This document shows, one piece after another, positions 22,616 through 33,980 of a stretch of DNA of 64,000 bases. The position numbers and the translations under genes were made by a program. Every line of letters begins with the position of its first letter. Position 1 is the first letter of the stretch. The notes beneath the pieces were generated by a model. It did not search any database. It worked only from the letters and a program-made list of their open reading frames with translations, and was not told where the DNA came from. The DNA is from Jaltomata sinuosa (Eukaryota; Streptophyta; Magnoliopsida; Solanales; Solanaceae). Location of the stretch: positions 310,001 to 374,000 of the forward strand of contig QJPP01007239.1 in the NCBI GenBank assembly GCA_003996215.1, read 5' to 3'.

Positions 22616-25600
22616 GGGGATCAACAGTATGAAACCCCTATAAGCAACTGTCATTTAAATACAAAGCAGTTTTTTTGTTAGCGGCATGCTGAATGCAGAG
22701 GTAGGCAGAAACAGAGAGAATTTACAAGAAAATATTAAATGTTCAATTATTTTCTACAAATGTGCAAGTCTAATCTAGCAAGTGTTTTTTAAATAAAGTA
22801 GCTCACTTGTTGACCTCCAATACCATCTTTTCTGCATCATGTCCTATTTCAGTGTTATAATCAATGTATTCTATTTCCTTCATCAAAAAACCAATGTGTT
22901 CTATTTTTTTGCACCTTCATTTTGAATCCACTACCCACAAGGATCTTCGTTTAAAGCTACTGACAAAAGAAGCCTTTCGTTTAAAGCTACTGACAAAAGA
23001 AGCCTTTCGTTTAAAGCTCTTGCTTGGAAACAGTTCTGCTCCTTTTATTTTGATCAAGTAAAAGGTTTCATTGATAATAACAAGGCCAACTTGGCCATTT
23101 ACAAGAGGTATACCAAAAAGTGGAGAAACCTACAAAAAAAGGTTCTCTCCAAAAGCCAATCCTCTATACACACGGGAACTACATGGGTGCACCAAAAGAA
23201 AATAATGGATCGGAGACGACTACTCAATAGAGCAAAGTTCATCTCCACCCCTTCAAAACCTCTCCTATTTCTCTCTTTCCAAATGACCCACATTAAAGCA
23301 AGCCTTGTCCTTCTTCTCCTAGCTCCACTCTTCCAGCTGAACATCAACTCCTTCACGGATCTTGGCATTATCCAAGAAACGCCGAACCATCTAAAAATAT
23401 CCTCCCATAACCTCGTGGCTAATTTGCAATGTAACAAAATATGGTCCACGTCCTCACCCGCCTCCTTACAAAGGAAACACTAGCTCAAGCAGACAACCAG
23501 TATGAGCCTATGAGGATAGTGCTCCTTTTAGTTTTATGTTTTTAATTTCTTTCATCCATTATCAGTAGCTTCAAATGAAATTAACAAGTATGAGCCTATG
23601 AGGATTAGTGCATAAGCACTTAGTAACCAATCCTTCTTCACGGGGGTGGGAGGGTGAGGGGTTGACTGCATTATCAACCAGTACAGTCATTAGTATATTT
23701 CATAAAATTTAAGGTATGGCCATTGTTCAGTTTAGAGAACACAACAGCTCAACTTTTTAGAGGACGATAAATATCATGCAGAAAGTTAAGGATAAATGAC
23801 CCGGAAAAGAAAGTTTCATATCATCAACCATATCAATGATATGATATCTATGTAGACCACAAAAATAAAGAAACTCTCCTGCATCAGTGCAAAATCTCAG
23901 AGCATACCTTCACTTCCTATGATCCGTCCAGAGGAAAGATATGTTCGATTGAACAAAGAGCTAAGCTGCCTCAGTTGAGATTGCTGCCTTTCAACCTGTA
24001 GACCAAAAATGCCATTATTACACAAATAAGAGGGGAGAAAACAGGTAAAGAACTATCATAGAACATAGAGAAGAAGCTCAAAACCATCCCCTATCTATTA
24101 GGACTTGGGTCAAACTCTTGGGCGTGGCATCAAGTACATCTATCTTTATCGATTAACCAATTTCTAAAGGCTGGAGTATATCCTAAAGAGCTACCACTTC
24201 CTCATGAATTTATCTTGAATCGAGATCTTTTGGCTCAACTTCATCCCACCAAGGGAGCAACCCAATTTTTCACCTTGATATGGTCAAGCTATGCGGAATT
24301 TCTTACTTCTTATGGATAGCTTTAAACTCAAAATCATCCCTCTTTTTTCACATGGAGCACTAATAGTCCTCCATATTTGAAATATTGGTTCACATTTAGT
24401 CTCTTCCCTAACCTCTGTTAATCATTTATCGTCAGAACCAATACACATGAGATTCACGTGCAAAATATCTCCTCAAAGCCAAAGCCCAGACCTATCTGGC
24501 CATTTCTCTGTTACCCTAAGTCATGGAGAGTGCATTACCTTTTGTTGGATGCTTATTGAAACTTAGCTCACAGTAATAGCCAACATGATTGTTGGCAAAA
24601 TGGTCATGTATAAAGGATGAGAAATTTATCTTTGTTGTCTATGCAAATAAAACTGGCCTGGATGCAGGTCATTTTACTAATATAAGTTGGAAGACTTTTT
24701 CTCCTTCATATTTTTGTGTCTGCTTACCAATAACCATACAGATTACATATATAGTATTTTTGGAGAGCAGTAAACTGTGAGAGAAATATAGTCAACATTT
24801 TAAAAAGTAGGTACTTAACATTTTATGACCTTCAAAATTCTTTCTAGTGGGATGAGTGTTGTGAATCATTGATTCTTGCTTCAGAAACAATGAACAGAGA
24901 AAAAGAGACGGGTCTGGTTTCGGGGAATATTTCACGTGTATCCCACATGCATAGGATTTGAATCCAAACGTTAAGCAATTAACAGAGTTAGAGAGGACAC
25001 CAAAACAGCACCAGTATTGTAAACATGAAGGACTATTAGTGCTCCATGTAAAAGAAGAGGGATGACTTTGAGTCTAAGCCAAAGATAAAGGACTATTTTG
25101 AGCTTTTTCACTAAAACATGCATCTTCAGATGCGGAAAACTGCCAAATTACATACCACCAATCTAAAAAGGGCAGCTGGGAAGATATTTCTTTTTTCACC
25201 AGACTACGAGTATTTCACAGTAGAACAAAACAAAATGGTAAAAACATGTCCATATGAGCTAGATGAGATTCAATCAATCAACTTTACCTCGATCCAAATT
25301 AGTTGGAGCTGGTTAGATGAATCATCTTTATCCATTTTGCTCTATTTAAGTCCATTTCATTCCAATACTAAATAATACTTTAAGCCAATTAGCAATTCTC
25401 TAAAATTAGAGGCTCTCTATAGCTCATACTTACCCATGCACGGCTTATAAGACTCTAACCAGAATAGAAAGATAAATAACAATGACCAAATCAAATTCAA
25501 GACTTGTCAGAAAGACTAAACCTTTATCCCAACTAGCTGGTATTGCCTATAAGTTAAATGAGACTAGACATATAAAAATATAATTATAAAAAGAAAAAGA

Positions 25601-26887
25601 AAAATCTTCAGTTTCATAACCAATATTATAGCAAGCAAAAAGAAAAAAAGAATCTACATTACTAGAAAAACATCATACTTGGAAGACAGTAGCATAAAAC
25701 TAAAATGACCCTAAGAAACGAAAAATAGAAACCACAAGTTAGGAACGAGCTAATTACTCTGAAATTTCCAATAATTTAATCGAAAAGATAAAAAGATCCA
25801 ATACTAGGTGATTTCTTCCTATCTTTCCAAGCCTGGTAGACAAAGTTGCTGGCTATGCTAGTGGGAGATAGCAGGTACCCCGTGGAATTAGTCAAGGTCG
25901 GGGAAGCTGGTCCGAACACCACCGCTATCAAAAAAATCCAATCTTTGAAATAGAAACTCATAAAACTACAAAAATTAGGGTTCCTCTAACCTAATTGAGT
26001 GAAATCTCAAACCTTCAATCAATTACATCTTAATTCCAAACAAGTTCAAGTCAATTGTACGAATCATTAATAACCGTTCCACTCTATTGGAATCCCTTTT
26101 ATTCTACCTCCAGTTACTAATAATAAACCAAATAAGAAATGAAAAAAAGCTTCAAAAAAAATCCAATCTTGGAAACAGAAACCCATCAAACTACAAAAAT
26201 TAGGGCTTCTCTAACCTAATAGAGATAAATCTCAATCTCAAACCATCAACCAGTTACATCTTAATCCCAAACAAGCTCGAGTCAATTATATGAATCATTA
26301 ATAACCATTCCACTCTATTGGAATCCATCTATTCTACCTCCGGTCACCAATAACAAACCAAATAAAAATGAAAAAGAAGCTTCAAACTTCAAAAGAAAAA
26401 TCCAATCTGAGAAATGGGTATCTTAGTAGCTCAGTTGATTGATTACCTGAACTTTCACCTTGTTGGTGAGGGTTTGATTCCCCCCACCTTATAATCCCCC
26501 CCCAACCCACCCACCCACCCCCATATGTCCCCTTCCTTACCTCCTATGTAATAAAAAACCAAACTTGGAAACAGAAACCCATAAAACTACAAAAATTAGG
26601 GCTTCTCTAACCTAACATAGTAAAATCTCAACCTCAATCTCAAACCATCAATCAATTATCTTAATTCCAAACAAGTTCAAATCAATTGTATGAATAACTA
26701 ATTATCATTCCATTCTATTGGAATACATTTAACAACAATAAACCAAATAATAATAAACAGAAAACACAAAAACCCCTCAAAACGAATACAGAAAACAAAT
26801 AAAAAATCAACCATATATGAACCAAAATCTTATACATAAAAAAAAAAATCAAGAATTTACCTGGGTGAGAAGGCGCATTAAAGCCAT
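17767..26887 (-). CDS. FTSH4: ATP-dependent zinc metalloprotease FTSH4-like (mitochondrial i-AAA protease)
   Basis: Seven exons on the minus strand: 26887-26861, 23995-23908, 21745-21497, 21348-21103, 21010-20886, 19941-19465 and 18690-17767. They keep phase with GT-AG introns and encode 711 residues. After a short N-terminal, probably mitochondrial, leader comes one membrane span at about 178-196 (LAVAFLLISGVGALI), then the AAA module with Walker A GPPGTGKT (262-269), Walker B IIFIDEID (317-324) and the second region of homology (ATN...RPGRFDR). The M41 peptidase motif HEGGH (481-485) binds zinc. The enzyme pulls misfolded inner-membrane proteins into its chamber using ATP; plant FTSH4 works from the intermembrane-space side. 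One membrane span plus the strong FTSH4-like ending KTKGIAPVGS favours FTSH4 over chloroplast FTSHs. A run of 14 Ala lies just before the C-terminus. Introns are heavily repeat-laden but the coding sequence is intact. Confidence 0.95.
18846..19020 (+). repeat. ACAACA-headed dispersed repeat, FTSH4 intron copy
   Basis: An (ACA)n microsatellite of about 50 bp is followed by ATACCCAGTGTGATCCCACA, GTACGCAGACCTTACC, GTAGAGAGGTTATTTTCGAT and CCCTCGACTCAAG. The same word order recurs at 22425, 27878, 43838 and 53955, and inverted at 62243. Confidence 0.8.
21915..22395 (+). repeat. Three imperfect ~150-bp tandem units in an FTSH4 intron
   Basis: Each unit has the order GATGCATTCATT-like, TAAGCTGATATGTTAA-like, TTCATAAGACTTGGAAGT-like, GGATTGC, TTGCTAGCTCATTTCC and CTACTGAAAAG. 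A fourth partial end follows to about 22430, where an ACAACA-repeat scrap begins. Confidence 0.75.
22573..22614 (+). repeat. Poly-G run of 42
   Basis: Uninterrupted G run within an FTSH4 intron (C on the coding strand). It could form a quadruplex or mark a collapsed or uncertain assembly site. Confidence 0.9.
22949..23025 (+). repeat. 30-bp tandem repeat, about 2.5 copies
   Basis: CGTTTAAAGCTACTGACAAA plus AGAAGCCTTT is repeated head to tail twice and then partly. It lies next to the LINE 3' end. Confidence 0.8.
23045..23480 (-). mobile_element. 5'-truncated LINE fragment (reverse-transcriptase zinc-binding region)
   Basis: The minus-strand translation gives CFLCKEAGEDVDHILLHC, then RLWEDIFRWFGV and LALMWVIWKERNRRGFEG. 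This is the typical zf-RVT end of plant non-LTR retrotransposon ORF2 proteins. The frame ends near 23099 and the downstream flank has the usual short 3' tail. It lies in the same orientation as FTSH4, inside its intron. Confidence 0.85.
24073..25110. mobile_element. ~1-kb inverted-repeat element in an FTSH4 intron
   Basis: Outer ends pair: AGCTCAAAACCATCCCCTAT (24075) with the reverse complement of the right end (AGCTCAAAATAGTCCTTTAT). An inner arm also pairs: ACTCAAAATCATCCCTCTTT near 24328 with the reverse complement of 25030-25076 (ACTCAAAGTCATCCCTCTTC), including TGGAGCACTAATAGTCCT on both sides. No transposase frame is visible, so it is non-autonomous. Confidence 0.6.
25785..25935 (+). 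mobile_element. 5'-truncated SINE (TS/SolS type)
   Basis: CTAGGTGATTTCTTCC, GTGGGAGATAGCAGGTACCC, GTGGAATTAGTCAAGG and CCGAACACCACCGCTATC followed by an A-rich tail match the 3' two thirds of the complete copy at 54530-54757. The tRNA-like head is missing. Confidence 0.8.
25936..26760 (+). repeat. Three ~230-bp tandem units in FTSH4 intron 1
   Basis: Units start at about 25936, 26162 and 26400, each with CCAATCT, ACTACAAAAATTAGGG, CTCTAACCTAA, TTAATTCCAAACAAG-like and TTCCACTCTATTGGAAT-like in order. The third unit is split near its start by a SINE and resumes at about 26560. They sit just downstream of the first coding exon. Confidence 0.8.
26412..26558 (+). mobile_element. tRNA-like SINE inserted in the third tandem unit
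   Basis: TAGCTCAGTTGATTGATTAC (A-box-like) and GAGGGTTTGATTCC (B-box-like) are at tRNA spacing, followed by C-rich sequence. The flanks CCAATCTGAGAAA and CCAAACTTGGAAA look like a decayed target duplication. Confidence 0.65.
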
Positions 26888-27877
26888 CTCCTTTTCTCAC
26901 AAAGATCCAATTTTTCTTCAACCCCTTTTCAATATTCCTCTAAAAATTACACCCCTTTTCTTCCCTATGCAACTTTATTGTAGATTTCTTCAGAGTTTTT
27001 TTTTTTTTTTGTGAAAATCGAAAAATCGAGAAGGAGAAAAAGAGAGGAACAAGATGGATATTTTCTTTTTGTTAGTGCTATTTATTTCATATGAAAAATA
27101 TAAATATATTTTGTTGTTTATTATTATGAATAAATAAATAAACAAAATGGACTATTGTTTTTTTGGGAAATAAATATCTCAAGGTTCATCTGCTTCAGCT
27201 TGAATTTGCCCTATGGTGCTGAGTGGTAACTTGTGTACACAGCGCAGACCAAGACTTTAGCTTTTTTTTTACTTTAAATTTATAAAAACAAAATTGAGAA
27301 AAAAAATTAATATGTAAAACATGTTTTAAGAATTAATTAAAAGTATTTCTGAAAATAGGGTAGTTGAATGGAGAAACAATAATTATTCTAAATAGTAAGA
27401 GTTGTTATTGTGTCGATGTCTATCGAAAATAATATTTCTACCTTATAACCTATAAAAATAAGAGTAAGATCTGCATATATATACTAAGCTGATATGTTTG
27501 TTGTTGTAGCAAGAGTATGGTCTCTTTTTTGTTGTCATAGGTATTGCATTTTTTCCAAAGGAAACAACTACACATTTTGCATGATATAGACATATGGGAT
27601 GTGTTTAATTTGGTATTGATTTTCAATTTTTTCATGTTCGATTGATTAAATGTTTTGAAAAATATTTTTTTTAAGAAAATAAGTTCGTTAAAAGTGAAGA
27701 AAATGAATTTTCTAGGGGAAATAGAGAAAAAACAAGTTTCACAAGTAATATTTTATATTTCGTCTGTCACTACACCTCATTTTCACTTCTCAAACCCTGT
27801 AGCTCCTACTCCCACCCTCCGAATCTACTTAGTGGTCTGAGTGTTATTCTTAATAGCTTCTCATATATTTCAATCGG

Positions 27878-28015
27878 TGCAACAACAATAACAACAATAT
27901 AGCTATTGAGATCTCCAAGTGGGGTCTGAGAAGGGTGGGTTATACGTATACCTTACTCATATCTTGTATGAAGTGGAGAGATTGTTTCCGCTAAATCCTC
28001 GGCTCAAGAAAAAAT
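27878..28015 (+). repeat. ACAACA-headed dispersed repeat
   Basis: CAACAACAATAACAACAATA, then CCAAGTGGGGTCTGAGAAGG, GTATACCTTACTC, GGAGAGATTGTTTCCG and CCTCGGCTCAAG follow the family order seen at 18846. Confidence 0.75.
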
Positions 28016-28080
28016 ATTTTTAAAAACATATTTGACAAATACACGAGCAACTATAGCAAAAACACCATAGAAAAGATATA

Positions 28081-28278
28081 TTGCAATTTGATGCAAGCCA
28101 AGTTTCCTCAAAACCTTGCACACGAAGCCGAGCTAAGGAGTTTGTAGACTTTTCATCGAGTCACTACTTTGGAGGCTTGGAGGGTGCTTGGGATGAATAC
28201 TTGAAGGCCAACAACTTGCTCAAATGTAAGTACAAGGAAGAAGGAAGAAGACTAAGAAGACTCTCATTTCATTAAAGG
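28081..28278 (+). pseudogene. Possible retrotransposon gag scrap
   Basis: A 64-residue open frame includes PCTRSRAKEF, similar to the TRSRAK motif near the N-terminus of many plant Ty3/gypsy gag proteins. No flanking pol sequence or LTR is recognised. Weak. Confidence 0.25.
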
Positions 28279-30399
28279 TATTTTTGTAATAATTATTATT
28301 AGTCTTCACGCTTAGTCTAACTTAGTATAAATACTACACTTAGCCTGCTAATCCGATGTCCACCCCGCCTCATATTCCATTTTATTAGGGAGATTATTTT
28401 GATTATTGAGATTATATGTGAAACTTTTGTGAGAGTTGAGGCTAAGGCCATTGTTACTTGAAATGTTGATGGGATTGCTTGCTAGAGGAAATCATTCCTC
28501 TTGAGGGTTATCTCTATAGGTTAGGTGTTCATTTGAACATTCGAATGAGGTCTTTACTTTAATATAGTATTGGTTGCCTTTGATTTCACTTTTGTGTCTA
28601 CCTTTCTATCCTTTTTATCTTTAATTCCTTATTTTCTTTGTTTCTTTATCCTCCGCGTATTCGTTATTGTATCACAATTGATGCAAACTTTCCATTTGTA
28701 GTCCCAAAGATCATTTCATACTAACATGTCCTGAGGTTAGAAGTTTGATTCCAGAATGGCTAAACTATAAATATTGTATAAGGTTTGACTATATGGTCAT
28801 CCTTCAAGCGGCTATTTCTGCAATTCCCCCAAACTAATATGAGTATTGGATAACATAGGCCCAAAAAGAAATTAAATGAACTTTATTTCATTTGGGTCAA
28901 CAATTTTAAGGTCCAAATTTCACATGTTGTCAAATTAGGACTAATAATATCCAACAACATATGATAGGTTTAAAAACAGCATATTTTCTTTGATTCACAA
29001 GAGTTTAAATTATGCTCATTTAAAAGATAACTACAAGTAAATACTCGGTGAATATAGTTATCTAAAAAACAAAGCATGCAGCATGTTACAACATGTAAAG
29101 TTATACTAAAAATATAATTTATTTTTATATCGTTAGTATAAATAAGTTATATCCAGTTAAGAAATGTAATGCTAAATATATAATAAGGCCAGGGGATCAT
29201 AATTGTAAACTACCTTAATCCACTAAGGAGTATGCATATTCTTTTTATTATTATTTTCACCCGCTATTCATATTAGGGTTCTGCCTAATTCGAATTTGCA
29301 ATCATTCTCTACTATAATTTATTTTATACTCATAATTTGAACTTAAATCCTTTGATCAAAGATATATAATCTTATTCATCCCACTACAACCTTTAGAGTG
29401 ATATATTATACTTATTTAAGTACATGCATGTAATTGTGAATCTAGATTGAGAAAAAAAGCCTATGGAGGGAACAACTATATAGACTCACAAGGAAAATCC
29501 AAAAGCATTCATATATGAAGTCACCCATGAAAAAGAAAAAGTTATATAATATTATATAGGTAGAGAGTGAGGTGAGCAGAGCAGATTCAAGATTTAAAGT
29601 TTATAATGTTCTGACGATTCCTAAATTGCTATCAAACCCTCTAAATCATTTATGCTATTGAGTTAGCAATTTATTATATGTATATACACACTTAGTGAGT
29701 AAACAAATGTATCTTATATAGGGTAACTTTTGATAACAACTTTAGTCTTTGGACTAGGTTGTAAGAACCAAACCTAACCACTAAGGAACAATATGGTGGG
29801 GCAAATAAACATATGGTTATGATCAACTCCCATGTCTTTTCTTGAAAAAGCAAACACACTTTAGTTTTCTAATGTTCATATATCATGCATTAGACTATTC
29901 ACTTTGAATGATTGAGTGAAGGAATGTGGGGGGGCTTTATTTGGGGTTTGTGTTTTTTGAAGGATTCAATTGTAGATTCTTCTTGGACAAGTTATAAAAG
30001 ATTCTCCATGGGGTGGGGTGGGAGGGGTGGGGACTACAAAATGACCAATGAAATTGTGCCACATAGGATTTCCATTTAGGGTGGGTAAAAATCATTCATT
30101 TGCATTAGCAAATTTGGAGGGGTATAGACTTGTGGAAATCATTAAAATAATTATAGTGATGTTGCTCTTTTCATCATCACTCATCTTTATTGGTATATTT
30201 CTTCCTCACATATGGGCCTCTTATGTCCCATCTACCTTTTTTAAGTCTTAACCTTAAATGGGAAAAGATTTTTGAATTTATATAGTTTTTTTTTCATTGA
30301 TCTTTAGGGTTTGTTTGGTTATAGGGATTAGGAGTTATTCCAATTTTTTTATTATTTTATGATTGTGTTGTCCGGATCAAATTTCACGCATCTCGATTA

Positions 30400-30506
30400 A
30401 ATTCACGTGTTTTTGATCTCCACTGAGATTTGAACTTGAGACATTAGACCTCAGACCTCATGGTTTCTTTAACCACTTCATTGACCACATGTCACACCCT
30501 TGGGTG
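30400..30506 (-). mobile_element. SINE 5' body, minus orientation
   Basis: Read on the minus strand it gives GTGGTCAATGAAGTGGTTAA, AACCATGAGGTCTGAGG and AAGTTCAAATCTCAGTGGAG, the tRNA-like head of the SINE at 54530. The 3' part is missing. Confidence 0.75.
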
Positions 30507-30614
30507 CATTATTCCAATATAAATTTTAGAATTAATTTTTTTAGTATTTAGTTGTGATTATTGCTAAAATCAAAATAAAATTTGTACCCAAATTATAGAA
30601 TTATCTATCTCGTA

Positions 30615-30772
30615 TGCAATTAGACCTCTCTATAATGGTCTAGTTTTTTTTGGAGCCGACTTTCATATTATGGTATATCATATATTCTATATAACATCGT
30701 CTCGCTATATATATAGCAACCAAATGATATTCATACAAACGGTGTTATTATAGAGAAATTTGACCATAGAAG
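30615..30772. mobile_element. Possible small MITE
   Basis: TTAGACCTCTCTATAATGG at the left and TTATTATAGAGAAATTTGAC at the right are roughly inverted, as in a common Solanaceae MITE. Ends are degenerate. Confidence 0.4.
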
Positions 30773-31201
30773 ATAAGATTTTCTAATTTTTGATTATAAT
30801 AGCCTTGTTTTGATTTTGTGTAAACATCTGAAAGAATAAGTATTATTTACACCCGATATTTATATAAAACCATGCAATTAAACTTTAAGTTGTTTTGCTT
30901 AGTAACAAGTTATATCGAAATTATAATAAAAAATTAAATAACTATGAGATCATTTAGTGAGTATACTTTTATTAAAAGATGTTTAATTCATTAGAATGAG
31001 ATATACAAGGTGTAACTTTTCCATGTGTTTGATTTTGCACTAAATAATTTCGAATAATTTTTCATTTTCAATTTTGACTTTTTTTTTATTCCGAAACTTC
31101 TGAATGTTACCTCACACTATGATAAATAATACCATAGTTATAAAATTAATAATCTGAAAATTGCTAATCCCAAAATCAAAAGTTCAACCAAACGCGGAAT
31201 A

Positions 31202-33980
31202 AAATCTAAATTTCCCTTGTACAGACCTACTCTTAGCCACATTTTAAAATTAAAACCAGTACACATTTTCAGAACAGAAGACAATAATTTATATTCCTGT
31301 CATAATATTTTTCATGTATTATATGAAGTACATTATCCAACCTTTTGTTTCTTGATAAATTTGTACAAGAAGTTTATAACTTTATTTCTGATTTCTCTGT
31401 TTGTTTATGAGATGAATACAAACACATGCACGTGTGTGACAGACTAAATTGACACAACATGAATATTGTCTTGTACAATTGTGACATAATTATTGTACAT
31501 AAAATTATCAAAAAAAAATATCATGTGAGAAAAATATCATAGAGAGATTTAACATTTTAAGTTTATAAATTCTGAATTCTAAGATATGACAGTTTATTCA
31601 TGAGTCTCGGATAAATAAGTTGTATATTAAGTGAAGTTTTTAATACATATAGGCTGAGGCGGATTTAGAATTTTCACTAAGAGGGTTCAAAATTTAAAGA
31701 AATAAACACACGAACTAGTCGAAAGGGGATTTAACGTCTATTATATATACATAAAAAATAATTTTAATCATTTATAAATAGTATAATTTTTTCGCCGAAA
31801 GGAGGTTCATCCCCTGGCCAAAGGCTAGCTTCGCGTTGCATATAGGGGTCATTTGTTAGCAGATATAGAGTTATGCATGTATTAGTAGTATACGGATTAA
31901 TTATGAGGGAATTTATGTCTTATTTTATGTAGGTATTAGTTATGCACAGTTTAGTTATTCATGCATTAATTATGCGTGTATTAGTTATTCCACCTTCTAT
32001 CTCGCATAAAATAATACATAGATTCGCTCATAATTTATACTCATATTAACTATGCTGATTTTTAAATTGCAAATCAAATACCGTATTAATTTTATACATG
32101 TATAACTTACCTCTTAACCAGCCACTAAACATGATATTACTTATGCAAAATTTAATACCTGCATAACTGACCTCCAAATCAGCTACCAAACGACTTCATA
32201 GTATTTGTGAACGAAAATTATTGAGTTCTGCCAACCCATAACTTTGTATTGTAGCTCTGCCTTTATGTAATATTAAATTTACCAAAAAGATATAATAAGT
32301 GCCACACAAAAATGGAATAAATCACTTAAGGAAAGAATAGTTGATTCTTTCATGCTTTTTGTCCACCTTATGCAATAATGGAGGGATTCCTATTTTTATG
32401 ACAACAAATATGAACATAATAATAAAAACAAATATTGCTCCCTCTGGAAAAATTATATTTTAAAAAAAAAGTTCACTGAACGAAGTATTTCGCGTTTGTA
32501 ACGGATTCAAAAGGGGTGCGTGCCTTAAGGGTATAATATAGACAACTAACGCTTATGCAAATATTAAGTTGATTCTACGATTTAATCTCGTGATCTATAA
32601 ATTATAGAGAGAACTTTATTGTTAGTCCAACTCGAAACCAAAATTATATTACGTCACTAATTTTTAACAATTAAAAAACAAATTAAAGAATATCCTCCAA
32701 AATAGTGGGGGATATTCAAAGCAAATAAAGAATTGACTAGAAATAGTATTATATTGAGCTGCCCCATTAAGTCATTTTCACATTCCAATATAAAAAATAA
32801 TGAACTCCAATGTCCCACAAAAAGTTTTTTTAAAAAAAGAAAAAGAAAAAAGGAGCACCCCTTCTTTTCTTTTTTCCTTTAAATATTTTTTTCTATTTGG
32901 AATCAAATACAAAGATTATATTGTGAAGGCTAACAATTGATTAAAAAGAGAAAACAAATTATTAATTTTATCACTATAATAATAATAACATACTCAGTAT
33001 AAATATTAAGTATGTAGAATGCACGCAATATGCAGAATGTATGTAAATTTTATTTCTATCTCATTAAGGTACAGAAATTGTTTCGATAAAACCTCAATTC
33101 AAGTAAAATATCTTAAAGCAGTTGAAAAAAAAACGAAAAAATGAAAAATGGTAATAACAATGAAATAAAGCGCTATAAGAAGTTATACATAATCAATAAT
33201 TGATGAACAAAAAACTACGAGAATAACCCAAATACTAATAGTATTACTTATTGGGATTGGTCCTGTTCTGACATTTATATGTTATTTCTGTTTTGTTTGT
33301 CATATCTTGTACTTTTGTTACTTTTTTTTGGGACCTCTCTCTCTCTGATGATATAGTGGTAAAGTCTGATTCTAGGATTTCCTAGAACATGGTGCACCAT
33401 GCACCGTGCATCGCTAAAAAAAGATGGAAAAAATATATTTAATGAAAATTGATCCATAGTTCTCGAGGTAAATAAATCAACTTTTAATCAAGTGCACCAT
33501 TAATCTTCTTGTAGCATAGGTGCAAACAGTAAATATTATATTAATTTTAAAAAATATATACATAAGATGCCTAATTTTTCGTGATCTTGTATACACCATC
33601 CACTCCAAATTTTACGTGTAACATTACACTGAATATATTACTACTATTATTTAATATTCTAGTCTTGTCAATAACCAAAAATACTAGTAATTTTTAACAA
33701 ATCATTTTCACATTCCAATATATTATAGAAAGAAAAAAAACAGTAAACTCCAAATTCCCAACAAAGTTATTTAAAAAAAAAAAGTAGCACACCTTTTTTT
33801 TTTTCTTCAACTTTTTGGCCATTTGGAATAAAATACAGAGTTTACAGCCTGTAAAACCACAATTATGAAAACTAAACCAATACATTAAAACTTAATTAGT
33901 ACTACTAATACTAAAATTACTATTTTTAATCTCTTTAATTATTACTAATTTTTATTTATAAACATAATTAAAAATTATTC
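31202..33980. other. Repeat-rich intergenic region
   Basis: AT-rich, with the element at 31846-32200. A hAT-like piece may lie at 31652-31840 (GAGGCGGATTTAGAATTT) and a degraded ACAACA-family tail at 33040-33115. The 3' UTR of the glutaredoxin gene lies just below 33981. No gene found. Confidence 0.4.
31846..32200. mobile_element. MITE with long imperfect inverted repeats
   Basis: The left end GGTCATTTGTTAGCAGATAT pairs with the reverse complement of the right end (AGTCGTTTGGTAGCTGATTT). Internal ATTAGTTATGCA-like words recur in both orientations. Confidence 0.6.

Larger units (their letters stand above)
26888..30306. other. FTSH4 upstream region and long intergenic stretch
   Basis: The first ~150 bp should hold the FTSH4 5' UTR and promoter. 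The rest is AT-rich with an ACAACA-type repeat (27878) and a weak gag-like scrap (28081). No gene found. Confidence 0.5.
30307..31201. mobile_element. Possible long inverted-repeat element with nested insertions
   Basis: The left end GGGTTTGTTTGGTTATAGGG and the right end (reverse complement TTCCGCGTTTGGTTGAACTT) share TTTGGTT, followed by similar GGGATTAG words. A SINE (30400-30506) sits inside. Confidence 0.4.

Noticed and set aside
22455..22654. Small frames encoding poly-Gly or poly-Pro
   Set aside because: They are translations of the 42-nt G run and have no other content.
22949..23025. Short repeats as a possible CRISPR-like array
   Set aside because: Head-to-tail 30-bp units with no spacers in a plant intron; a plain tandem repeat.
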